DNA of 64,000 nucleotides. Source: Ornithinimicrobium sp. INDO-MA30-4. GTDB lineage: Bacteria > Actinomycetota > Actinomycetes > Actinomycetales > Dermatophilaceae. The position numbers were made by a program, and so were the translations under genes. Positions 31,456 through 40,867 of this stretch are shown here, in pieces; position 1 is the stretch's first letter; the number at the start of each line of letters is the position of its first letter. The stretch covers positions 1,178,001-1,242,000 of the forward strand of contig NZ_CP091056.1 of the NCBI RefSeq assembly GCF_021535045.1. The letters are read 5' to 3'. The notes beneath the pieces were generated by a model. It saw only the letters and a list, made by a program, of their open reading frames with translations. It searched no databases and had not been told where the DNA came from.

Positions 31456-32712
31456 CAACAACTCCCTGCAGGTAGTCCTTGGCGTGCTGGGCCCGACCGC
31501 GAAGCTCCGCGAGATCGGTGCCGCTGACATTCACATGGCCGATCTTGCGCCCCGGTCGCACGCCCTTGCCGTAAAGGTGAATGTGCAGACCCGGGTCGCG
31601 GGCCAACAAGTGCTTGTAGGTCGGGTACAGCTCGGGGTAATCACCGCCGAGCACGTTGCCCATCACCGTCCAGGGTTCACGGGCACGAGTCTCGCCTAGC
31701 GGCAGGTCGAGCACGGCGCGAAGGTGCTGCTCAAACTGCCCCGTCACGGCGCCATCCATGCTCCAGTGGCCACTGTTGTGTGGGCGCATCGCGAGTTCGT
31801 TGACGACAAACGAAGTCTTGCCGGTGGCCGCGTCGGTGAGCTCAAACAACTCCACCGCCATCACACCAGTCACGCCCAGGTCGCCAGCAATCCGCAGGGC
31901 GGCCTCGGTGGCGGCCGTCGCCAAGTCATCGGTCATCTGCGGGGCTGGAGCCAACACCTCGGTGCAGATCCCATTGGTCTGCACGGTCTCCACGATCGGC
32001 CAGGCCGCCGCCTGCCCGCTAGGGCTGCGCGACACCACCGCGGCCAACTCGCGGGTGAACTGCACGGCCTCTTCGAGCAAAACACCTTCTTTGAGCGGTC
32101 CAGGCTGGCCAACCTGCTCGAGCCACTCAGCAATCTCATCCGCCGAAGAAATGACCTTGACGCCCTTGCCGTCATAGCCACCACGCGGAGTCTTGGCCAC
32201 CATCGGCCAACCGCTTCGGGTCGCAAACTCATCGACATCGGCAGCGTTCGTCGCGACACCCCACAGCGGGATCGGGATCTCCATCTCGCTCAGTTTGCGG
32301 CGCATGGCGATCTTGTCCTGCGCAAACAGCAGAGCATCGGGGCTGGGATGCAACGGGACGCCATCGGCCTGGAGCGCGGCCAAGACATCAGCCGGCACAT
32401 GCTCATGGTCAAAAGTCACAACATCGCACTGGGCGGCAAAGGTCCGCACCGTCTCGATGTCGGTGTGATCCCCCACCGGGCTGTGCGGCACGACGAGCGC
32501 AGCAGCAGCCGTGGGCATTTCTGCCAGCACCGACAAAGTCAGTGAGAGACCCACGGCCGGTTGCTGACACATACGGGCTATTGGCCGCCACCAATGATGC
32601 CGACCACCGGGAAGCCACCCTCGGGACGACGTGGTGCGCTGCCCAGGTCAGGCGTCGGCGCGGGGGCAGAAGTGGACTCGGACTTGGCTGCTGAAGGCGT
32701 CGCAGAACTCAC
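31448..32712 (-). CDS. purK: PurK, N5-CAIR synthetase (frameshifted near 5' end)
   Basis: ATP-grasp enzyme that converts AIR and bicarbonate to N5-CAIR for PurE. The N-terminus [11 protein letters not shown] is followed immediately by TAG (near 32580). One added base gives [15 protein letters not shown] and the long intact frame: [52 protein letters not shown] and [17 protein letters not shown]. The likely start is GTG 32712, giving an N-terminal extension rich in Ala, Pro and Ser before the first strand. Overlaps purE by 8 nt. Confidence 0.9.
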
Positions 32713-32751
32713 GATCACCCAGCCTACTGGGTGCCCACGTATGATCGCCCG

Positions 32752-33264
32752 GTGTCGTCCGCCTCCCGCCCCTTCGTGATGCGAGTCAAAGCATGGTTTG
32801 ACCGCTTCATGCACGAGATCGCCAAGTTTGGTGTCGTGGGGCTGCTCGCATTCATCCTCGACACGACGCTCTACAACATCTTCGTTTTTGGGCTGCCATG
32901 GGTGGAAGCACAGGGCCCCATGTCGGATATCCCCCTGCGAGCCAAGATCCTCTCCACCGGCATCGCCACCATCTTTGCCTGGCTCGGCAACCGCTATTGG
33001 ACTTTCAGGCATAAACGACGCGATGGAGCCTTCCACGAACTCGTGCTCTTCATCTTTTTCAACATCATCGGCCTGGCGATCGCGCTGGTCTGCCTTGGCT
33101 TTTCGCGCTATGTCCTCGACCTGCACAGCCAACTGGCCGACAACATCAGCGGCAATGGCGTGGGTCTTGTGCTTGGCACGATTTTCCGGTTTTGGGCCTA
33201 CCGAACGTTCGTCTTCACCAAGATGGATGACCCAACTCAGCGCGAAGGCGCCATCGACACATAA
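32752..33264 (+). CDS. GtrA family membrane protein
   Basis: Small four-TM protein related to GtrA flippase-like partners of glycosyltransferases. Motifs: EIAKFGVVGLLAFILDTTLYN, AKILSTGIATIFAWLGNRYWTFRHKRR, LFIFFNIIGLAIALVCLGF and GTIFRFWAYRTFVF. GTG 32752 is used; a GTG seven codons upstream is also possible. Intact, about 170 residues. Its neighbour position after purK is as in mycobacteria (Rv3277). The 3' end overlaps the histidine kinase gene convergently. Confidence 0.87.
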   Translation: MSSASRPFVMRVKAWFDRFMHEIAKFGVVGLLAFILDTTLYNIFVFGLPWVEAQGPMSDIPLRAKILSTGIATIFAWLGNRYWTFRHKRRDGAFHELVLFIFFNIIGLAIALVCLGFSRYVLDLHSQLADNISGNGVGLVLGTIFRFWAYRTFVFTKMDDPTQREGAIDT

Positions 33265-34302
33265 AATGAGAAGCGCGCTAACGCTGGGTCGTCCAATTCG
33301 AGGCGGCCACCAAAAGCTTCTGCTCGTTCTCGGGCCACCGCTAGGCCCAGCCCGGTGCCTTGGCCCGTCGTCACCGCACGATCAAACACTGAGCGCGCCA
33401 ACTCAGTGCTGATGCCGTCGCCATCGTCACTCACTTGAATGAGGGCCGAGGGACCACTGCGCTGGGCTGTGACATAAACCGTGCCACCACCGTGCTGCAG
33501 CGAGTTTTCCACCAACGTGTTCAACACCTGGCTCATCGCGGAGGCGCTAGCTCGGACAATCATGGCTCGCTCGGTGCTGACCTCGATCGAACGACCTTCA
33601 GCCTGGAATGACGGCGTCCACTCCTGTTCCAGAACCGATAGCACTGTGTCGAGCGAGACCGAACGACCCCCATCGGCGTGACCGGCTCTCGTGCGGTGCA
33701 GTAGGTCATCCACCACGTTAGCGAGACGCTCGGTTTGGCTGATGGCGATCCGCGCCTCAACTTTGGCCTCACCGAGATCGTCGGTATGCCCGATCTCTTC
33801 CAGGCGAAGTAAGAGGGCCGCCAAGGAGTCCGCAACTGGTGCGAGGCATCTGCCGCGAAAGACCGCTCAGCCGAGAGCGCCCGCGACAGGCTTAACTGGT
33901 TACGCTCCAGAATGCGCCCAATCGAGTCAACCTCTTGCACCCCCGTGGATCGGTCAAAAGCCATCGGTCGCAGCGCGCTCTCCAACTCGCTCTCGTCTTC
34001 AAGGAAGCCTGACGAGCCAAAATCATCGGCTTGTTGCGAGAGCCGCTCCATCGCCGTCGTCACCAATCGTGCAGTGCGGTTCGTCACCGCGAGAGAGGCA
34101 AAGCCGTCACCGCGACAGTCACGACCAGGGCAACCCCCAGGGCAGTGAACACCCACCAGGTAGGCACCGGAGGAGCGCCAGCCTCGTTGCGCGCTCGGGC
34201 TTCATTGAGCAGAAAATAGAATGCCGCACCCATCACCAGCAGGGCAGAACCCGCGCTGATCCACGCCACTTGGATGCCCAGACGGCGCAGTATTTGCGGC
34301 AT
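33237..34302 (-). CDS. Sensor histidine kinase (two frameshifts)
   Basis: Partner of the response regulator just upstream. The N-terminus has two TM segments (VAWISAGSALLVMGAAFYFLL and WWVFTALGVALVVTVAVTALP) with almost no periplasmic domain between them. The HisKA motif reads AERSFAADASHQLRTP. The ATPase part has NTLVENSLQHGGG, DDGDGI and GTGLGLAVARE. Frames break near 34093 (ALPL-LAVTNRTARL) and near 33825 (LRTP-LAALLLRLEEI); both sit in C runs followed by T on the coding strand. About 354 residues when repaired. Confidence 0.85.
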
Positions 34303-34305
34303 CGA

Positions 34306-34992
34306 TCAGCCTGCTGCGGACTCTGGCTCGTTCTGGAATCGGAAGCCAACACCGCGCACCGTCACCAAGTAGCTCGGGTTGCCTGCGTCATCCCCCAGTT
34401 TCCGACGCAAGACGGAGATGTGCATGTCAAGGGTCTTGGTGGAGCCAAACCAGCTATCCCAGACCTCTTGCATCAACGTGTCCCGTGAGACGACTCGTCC
34501 TTCTTCGCGCATCAGCACCCGCAGAAGGTCAAACTCTTTGGCCGTCAGCGAGAGTTCTTGACCGTGGAAGAAGGCCCGCCGTGCGTTGACATCAATCGCT
34601 ACGGGCCGGTCGCCCACCTCGTTGGGGTCAGAGCCGCGGCGCAGCAATGCCCGGACACGGGCCAGCAACTCGGCAAGTCGGAACGGCTTGGTCACATAGT
34701 CATCGGCCCCAGCATCCAGGCCGACCACTGTGTCGACCTCATCGCCACGAGCAGTCAGGATCAAAACGGGTGCGACCAAACCCTCTTGGCGCAACCGGCG
34801 ACATACATCGAGCCCGTCGACATAAGGCAAGCCAAGGTCCAGCACCAACAGGTCTGGTGTTTCCTTTTCGGCGCTCTTGAGTGCAGCCCGTCCATCCGGC
34901 GCGACATCCACCAAATAGCCCTCGCGACGCAGTGCGCGGGCTGGTGGTTCGGAGATCGTCTCGTCGTCCTCAGCCAGCAGTACCCGAATCAT
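34306..34992 (-). CDS. OmpR-family response regulator
   Basis: Receiver domain with LLAEDDETI, phosphoacceptor LLVLDLGLPYVDG, LILTARGD and DDYVTKPF. The winged helix ends in TKTLDMHISVLRRKLGDD and RGVGFRFQNE. ATG 34992 (MIRVLLAEDD) is favoured; in-frame ATGs 9 and 12 nt upstream exist. Intact, about 228 residues. The 3-nt gap to the kinase indicates an operon. The 5' end overlaps the hydratase gene by 23 nt. Confidence 0.9.
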   Translation of the reverse strand: MIRVLLAEDDETISEPPARALRREGYLVDVAPDGRAALKSAEKETPDLLVLDLGLPYVDGLDVCRRLRQEGLVAPVLILTARGDEVDTVVGLDAGADDYVTKPFRLAELLARVRALLRRGSDPNEVGDRPVAIDVNARRAFFHGQELSLTAKEFDLLRVLMREEGRVVSRDTLMQEVWDSWFGSTKTLDMHISVLRRKLGDDAGNPSYLVTVRGVGFRFQNEPESAAG

Positions 34993-35812
34993 GTTCGTCA
35001 TCATACGTACCTGCAGGCTTTAGTCCCGGCCAGCGCGGCGGGCGCTTCTCAACAAAAGCTGTAATTCCTTCGGCGCGATCAGCCGAAAGCACCGTGCGCT
35101 GCCACCCTTGCCCCTCAATTTCGAGGCCCTGAGCCAGCGGTAGGTCATACCCCTGGCGCAGTGCAGCCTTCGCATTGCGCAAGCCAACCGGCGAGTTCTT
35201 AGCGATGGCTGCAGCAAGGCCCAGTGCCTGCTCACGGGCGTCTCCGGCAGGTGCGACCTCGTCGACAAAGCCGTGCAGCAGCGCAGAGGCAGCGTCATAC
35301 CGCCCGGCAGTAAAGATGGCGCGGGCCGCTTTGGCGCTGCCCACCCGCCGGCTCAGCAACTGGGTTCCCCCACCGCCGGGGATCACGCCAACAGAAACTT
35401 CAGGAAGTCCGACCACCGCCGTGTCGCTGGCGACAATGAGGTCACACGACAACGCCAACTCGAACCCACCGCCGAGAGCGAAACCCTCAACGGCCGCAAT
35501 CGCTGGCACCGGCAAATTGAGAACTCCGCCGTAGGCACCGGTCGTGATGGTGCGTTGCTGCAGCATTTGCTCATCGGTGAAAGAGTTGCGCTCCTTCAGG
35601 TCGGCACCCACGCAGAATGCTCGCGCCGCCGTGCTGGTCAGCACCACGACAGCAACGCTGGGGTCGGCGCTTAACTCGGCAGTCGCCGCCGTGATCTGTT
35701 GCGCAAACTCAGTCGAGATGGCGTTGAGGGCGTCTGGGCGGTCGAGGGCCAACTCGGCAATGGTGCCGTCGTCGCCATGCCGGATGATCTGAAGCAGCGA
35801 GTATTCACTCAT
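34970..35812 (-). CDS. Enoyl-CoA hydratase/isomerase family protein
   Basis: Crotonase-fold enzyme of fatty-acid or branched-chain catabolism. The oxyanion-hole segments are AFCVGADLKERNSF and EGFALGGGFELALSCDLIVAS. The catalytic region is LPEVSVGVIPGGGGTQLLSRRVG, with both family Glu positions present. The end ITAFVEKRPPRWPGL is normally at or near the C-terminus; the further KPAGTYDDEHDSGTAG overlaps the response-regulator start and may be an artefact of an indel in CTAAAG near 35020. Confidence 0.88.
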   Translation of the reverse strand: MSEYSLLQIIRHGDDGTIAELALDRPDALNAISTEFAQQITAATAELSADPSVAVVVLTSTAARAFCVGADLKERNSFTDEQMLQQRTITTGAYGGVLNLPVPAIAAVEGFALGGGFELALSCDLIVASDTAVVGLPEVSVGVIPGGGGTQLLSRRVGSAKAARAIFTAGRYDAASALLHGFVDEVAPAGDAREQALGLAAAIAKNSPVGLRNAKAALRQGYDLPLAQGLEIEGQGWQRTVLSADRAEGITAFVEKRPPRWPGLKPAGTYDDEHDSGTAG

Positions 35813-35821
35813 GACCGCAGG

Positions 35822-36593
35822 CTAGCGCGGGCGCAAATGGACGACATCTCCGGCGTGGTGCACCGACCGCCCTTCACGGCCCTCAATGACCAAGGCCCCG
35901 CTGGCGTCAATATCGATAGCCGTCCCGATCGCCTCGTCCCCTCCAGGCAGGTGCACACGCACATCCTGACCCAATGTGGCACATCGACGCGTAGTCCAGG
36001 GCAACACCTGCTGGGTCGTGCTCTGGTTGTGTTAAGCCCCGATCAAGCTCCTGCAAGTATGCGGTCAGCCAGTCCTGCGCGAGGGTTGCCGGGAGTTTTT
36101 CCCCACCTCGAGCAACACGCCACGAGGTCGACGTCTCCACCGGCAATTCCGCAAAGCTCTGGTTGATATTGAGCCCGGTGCCGATCACCACCAGCGGTCC
36201 ACGGTCGGCGGTTTCGGGGACAACCTGGGCAAGGATGCCGGCAATCTTGCCCGTGTTTCGCGGGTTTGCTCCGGCCCCATCAGGCACCAAAACGTCATTC
36301 GGCCACTTCAATGTGGCAACAATCGGGTAATTCGACTCACGCAATGACCGGACCACCGCCATACCCGTCACCAACGGCACCCAACCCCATAGGTGTGACG
36401 CTGGAGCGGGCGTCGCACAGCTGACGGCAAGCGTCTGACCAGGAGACATTTCCCAATCTCGGCCATGCCGGCCATAACCGCCGCGTTGGTGGTCAGTGAC
36501 CACGACCGCCCCGGCGACCGGGTTACTCAAGAGTTCGGTGTTAGTTGATTCCAGACTGGAATGCCAAACCGGGCGTGCCCACCTGTGTGCCAT
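35822..36593 (-). CDS. birA: Biotin-[acetyl-CoA-carboxylase] ligase BirA (frameshifted)
   Basis: Attaches biotin to the carboxyl carrier domain of acyl-CoA carboxylases. Motifs: [32 protein letters not shown] (biotinyl-AMP loop), [19 protein letters not shown] and [13 protein letters not shown]. The frame shifts near 35990 (GVALDY to [12 protein letters not shown]) and the C-terminal SH3-like domain follows ([26 protein letters not shown]). No N-terminal DNA-binding domain, as usual in actinobacteria. Divergent from accD5 by 27 bp. Confidence 0.88.
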
Positions 36594-36620
36594 CACGCAG
36601 ATGAGACTAAGTTGTTGCGC

Positions 36621-38224
36621 ATGAGTGACACCAGCCCAGAAACGCAGCCGGACCTGCGCACCACCGCCGGACGCCTGGCGGACTATCGCCAACGCAGCGA
36701 AGAAGCGGTCCACGCGGGGTCCGCTCGAGCCGTGGAAAAGCAGCACGCCAAGGGAAAGCAGACAGCCCGCGAGCGGATTGAACAATTGCTGGACGAAGGC
36801 TCATTCACCGAGTTGGATGAGTTGGCCCGCCACCGCTCAACTGCGTTCGGTCAGCAAGAGAACCGCCCCTACGGTGACGGTGTCGTCACTGGTTATGGCA
36901 CGGTCGATGGTCGCCCTATCGCCGTGTACGCCCAAGACTTCACTGTCTTTGGCGGATCGCTGGGTGAGGTCTTCGGCGAAAAGATCGTCAAGGTGCTCGA
37001 CTTGGCCATCAAGGTCGGTTGCCCCGTCGTCGGCATCAATGACTCCGGCGGCGCACGCATCCAAGAGGGTGTCGTTGCCTTGGGCATGTACGCCGAGATC
37101 TTCCAGCGCAATGTGCACGCCTCCGGTGTGGTCCCCCAGATTTCACTCATCATGGGCCCATGCGCTGGCGGCGCTGTGTACTCGCCGGCCATCACTGACT
37201 TCATCGTGATGGTCAAGGAAACCTCGCACATGTTCATCACCGGCCCAGACGTGATTAAGACCGTCACCGGTGAAGATGTGTCGATGGAGAGCCTCGGTGG
37301 CGCGCAGACGCACAATGCGACTTCAGGTGTGGCTCACTACGCCGCCGACGACGAGCAAGATGCCATTAACTATGTCAAGGAACTCCTGAGCCACCTGCCG
37401 CAAAACAACCTTGAAGAGGCTCCCGAGTTTGAGTTTGAGGTCGACCTCGAGATCAATGCCGAGGACGAAGAGCTCGACACGCTGATCCCTGACTCCCCCA
37501 ACGTGCCCTATGACATGAAGACGGTCATCGAGCACATCGTGGACGACGGCGACTTCCTCGAGGCGCAGGAGTTGTTTGCACCCAACATCGTGGTCGGCTT
37601 TGCCCGTGTTGAAGGCCGCTCGGTCGGCATTGTCGCCAACCAACCAATGCAATTGGCCGGAACGCTCGACATCGAAGCGTCCGAAAAGCTGCTCGGTTTG
37701 TGCGCACCTGCGACGCGTTCAACGTCCCGATCATCACTCTGGTCGACGTGCCCGGCTTCCTGCCCGGCACCGACCAGGAGTGGGGTGGCATCATTCGCCG
37801 CGGGGCGAAATTGCTGTATGCCTATGCCGAGGCCACCGTGCCGCTGGTCACGCTGATCACTCGCAAGGCTTACGGCGGCGCGTATGACGTGATGGGCTCC
37901 AAGCACCCTGGCGCTGATGTGAACTTGGCGTGGCCCACCGCGCAGATCGCGGTGATGGGTGCCCAGGGCGCCGCCAACATCTTGTATCGCAAGCAGTTGA
38001 GCCAGGTTGCGGCCGAAGGTGGCGACGTCGAGGCGGAGCGCGCCAAGCGCATCCGCGAGTATGAGGACACCCTGGCCAACCCGTACATCGCCGCTGAGCG
38101 TGGCTACGTCGACGCAGTGATTGCGCCGTCGATGTCGCGCAGCCACATCATTAAGGCGTTGCGGACGTTGCGGACCAAGCGAGCCAACCGTCCGCCCAAG
38201 AAGCATGGGAACATCCCGCTATGA
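36621..38224 (+). CDS. accD5: Acyl-CoA (propionyl/acetyl) carboxylase beta subunit AccD5-like (frameshifted)
   Basis: Carboxyltransferase subunit that moves CO2 from biotin to acyl-CoA, making methylmalonyl- or malonyl-CoA. N-terminal half: [75 protein letters not shown]-terminal half: [65 protein letters not shown]. One base is missing near 37688 ([18 protein letters not shown]). About 535 residues. Followed by accE with an ATGA overlap. Confidence 0.93.
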
Positions 38225-38463
38225 GCGAGTCGACCAACGATCAGCCCCAAGAGGCCAAGCTGTCTGGCATCACGATCTCCGGCGGCGCGACCCCAGAAGA
38301 GATTGCCGCGATGATGGTGCTGCTGTCTGCATCTGGTGGGTCGGATGATAGTCAGGCATCGACTCGGCGACCCCGGTCACTGTGGAACAGCCGCGCTCGG
38401 GCCGCTCGGCCACGACTGTCTCCCGGGCCGTTTGCCTGGCAGGGATCGGCAATGCCGCGCTAA
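38221..38463 (+). CDS. accE: Acyl-CoA carboxylase epsilon subunit
   Basis: Small actinobacterial subunit that stabilises AccA-AccD complexes. The central helix [18 protein letters not shown] is the family core and the C-terminus [23 protein letters not shown] matches the conserved W-R-P-GP-AW-PR ending. 80 residues, intact; I first suspected a frameshift after residue 47 but the tail fits the observed frame. Coupled to accD5 (ATGA). Overlaps the convergent MOSC gene by 4 nt. Confidence 0.9.
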   Translation: MSESTNDQPQEAKLSGITISGGATPEEIAAMMVLLSASGGSDDSQASTRRPRSLWNSRARAARPRLSPGPFAWQGSAMPR

Positions 38464-39119
38464 AGACCCGCTTTTCGCTGGACTCTGGCCTGCTCAAACT
38501 CCAACAGCGAGCCAGAGTCCAGCAGCGCGCGGGCACGGTCTTTGTCACCCATCAGCGCTGCGAACATGTCACGCACCGTGAGGCCATGCTCCGGGGTTCG
38601 AACAGCCACTATGGTGTCGCCCGGTCGAATGGTGCCCGGCTGCACCACAGCAAGGTAGGCGCCCGGACGGCCATGTTGGCTGAATCGCTTCACCCACTGC
38701 TTCTCCCCCAAGTGGCCGGCGAACGTGCGGCACGGAATGCGCACTGAGGCCACTTCGAGGGTGACGTCTTCGCCTACCTGCCACTGCTGACCGATCGGTG
38801 CCTCATCGACATCGAAACCAGCAACCGTCAGGTTCTCCGCGAACATCCCCGGGAGCAACTCACGGCCCAACTGCGCCGACCAAAAATCTAGCTCGCTCTG
38901 GCTCACCGCGTACACGGCCTGCGTGCTGCCCCCGTGGTGCTTCAGGTCCCCGATGAAATCTCCAGCCACTCCGCTACCCGAGCCCTCGGTTTGCCCTCCC
39001 GGATCGGCAACCTGCAACTTCTCGACGGGCTGCTTGTCGTGACCCGTGACGGGCTCGCTGGAGTGCATGGTCGACACGGCGGCGCCGATATTGGTCGAGA
39101 GAACGGTGCCCAGATTCAT
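38460..39119 (-). CDS. MOSC domain protein, YiiM-like
   Basis: MOSC domains bind molybdenum-cofactor or sulfur carriers. The signature stretches are DFIGDLKHHGGSTQAVYAVS, GRELLPGMFAENLTVAGFDV, VGEDVTLEVASVRIPCRTFAGHLG (conserved Cys) and GRPGAYLAVVQPGTIRPGD. The usual FGENLT reads FAENLT here. Intact, 219 residues. Possibly involved in detoxifying N-hydroxylated compounds, as shown for YiiM, but this is inference. Confidence 0.86.
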   Translation of the reverse strand: MNLGTVLSTNIGAAVSTMHSSEPVTGHDKQPVEKLQVADPGGQTEGSGSGVAGDFIGDLKHHGGSTQAVYAVSQSELDFWSAQLGRELLPGMFAENLTVAGFDVDEAPIGQQWQVGEDVTLEVASVRIPCRTFAGHLGEKQWVKRFSQHGRPGAYLAVVQPGTIRPGDTIVAVRTPEHGLTVRDMFAALMGDKDRARALLDSGSLLEFEQARVQRKAGL

Positions 39120-39154
39120 ACCTGGAGTATAGGTAGATGAAGTAAGTTCGGACG

Positions 39155-40829
39155 GTGAGCAGCCAACGAGAATTCACCGCCATTGACCGCATCGCTGAGG
39201 ACTACCTAGAGGCCCAAGTTGCCGCTAGCCCGGTGACGTCCACCTATTTAGGCGTTGACGGCGCCGATCACCTGCTGGACGACTACTCAATGGCTGGCGT
39301 GCAGGCTAAACGTGACTTGGCGGCCACGACTTTGGACCGCCTTGCGGACGCCAGCCCTGTTGATGAAGTCGACCGGGTCACGGTGGCAGCGATGCGCGAG
39401 CGTCTTGGCGTCACGATCGATTCAGTCGACCGGGTCCTGGCCGGCCAAGACCCCGTCGCCCTCAACGTGCTTGACTCAACGGCTCAAGAAGTCCGAGACG
39501 TTTTCGACTTGATGGCCACCGACACACCCGAGCAATGGGCCAGCATCATCGCTCGGCTCCAAGCGGTGCCTGCGGCGTTGGATCAGCACGTCGAGTCACT
39601 GCGCTTTAGCGCTGGCCACGGGGTGTTCGCGGCCAAGCGCCAGGTGCGTGGCGTAGCCGCTCAATGCGTCGACCAGGCCAGCGAAGACAGCCCTTCAAGG
39701 TCCTCATCGACGGAGCATCGGAGCAGGATGCCTCGGTTCAAGCCAACCTGGCTACGGCAGTCGAGGTGGCCAAGGCTGCCTTCGGTGAGTTCGCCGAAAC
39801 GCTCACCTCTGAGTTTTTGCCGATCGCCCCAGAAGCCGACGCGGTAGGAGTCGACCGCTACCAGGTCGAGTCGCGCCTGTTCCTGGGCTCAACCATCGAC
39901 CTCGCCGAGACCTACGCCTGGGGCAAGGAAGAGCTTGCCAGGATCGACGCGATGATGCGCGAGACCGCTGAGCAGATCAAGCCTGGCGCCAGCGTCAAGG
40001 AAGCAATCGCGGCCCTCAACTCTGACGAGCGCTATCAGTTGCACAGCACCGAGGAGTTGCAACAGTGGATGCAGGTCAAGGCTGACGAAGCGATTGCTGA
40101 GTTGAACGGCAGCCACTTCGACATCCCCGAGCCTGTGCGCACGATTGAGTGCCGGATCGCGCCGAGCCAGACCGGCATCATCTACACGCCACCCTCGGAA
40201 GACTTCAGCCGTCCCGGAAGTATGTGGTGGTCGGTCCCCAAGGAGTCACTACTTTCCACACCTGGGCCGAGCTGACGACGGTCTATCACGAGGGCGTCCC
40301 CGGACATCACCTACAGTTCGGGCAGACCGCATACCGGACAGAGTTGTTGAACCGCTGGCGTCGTAGCGGCGCCTGGGTGTCTGGCCACGGCGAAGGTTGG
40401 GCGCTTTACTCCGAGTGGCTGATGGCTGACTTGGGCTACCTCGATGACCCAGGCGACCGGATGGGTTTGCTTGATGCCCAGGCCCTGCGTGCTGTGCGAG
40501 TTGTCATCGACATCGGCGTGCACTGTGGTTTTGAGGCGCCGGACGAGGTCGGCGGCGGCGACTTCACCTACGACAAGGCGTGGCAGATCCTCGACACCTA
40601 CACCAACATGGAAGAAAAGCAGGCCCGCTTCGAGTTAGACCGATACATGGGCTATCCAGGCCAGGCTCCCTCATACAAAATCGGGGAACGCTTGTGGCTG
40701 GAATTGCGCGATGAGCTGCGCGCCAAGCAGGGCGACTCCTTTGACCTTAAAGCCTTCCACCGTTCTGCCCTCGACTTGGGTGGTCTTGGCCTCGACACCC
40801 TGCGTGCAGCGGTGTTGGGACAGATCTGA
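39155..40829 (+). CDS. DUF885 family peptidase-like protein (two frameshifts)
   Basis: Predicted zinc metallopeptidase-like protein of about 557 residues. The metal motif HEGVPGHHLQFGQ and the downstream SGHGEGWALYSEWLMADLGYLDDP are diagnostic. The C-terminus has DKAWQILDTYTNMEEKQARFELDRYMGYPGQAPSYKIGE. Frames break near 39693 (ASEDSP-FKVLIDGASEQD) and near 40243 (MWWSVPK-GVTTFHTWAELTTVYHEG). GTG 39155 is the start. Substrate unknown. Confidence 0.85.
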
Positions 40830-40867
40830 GCCACCCTGTCTGGCGTTAAAGAGAAGAGAAACACACT

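Noticed and set aside
38360..38463. Suspected frameshift in the second half of accE
   Set aside because: The observed C-terminus ([13 protein letters not shown]) matches the conserved ending of epsilon subunits, so the frame is correct.
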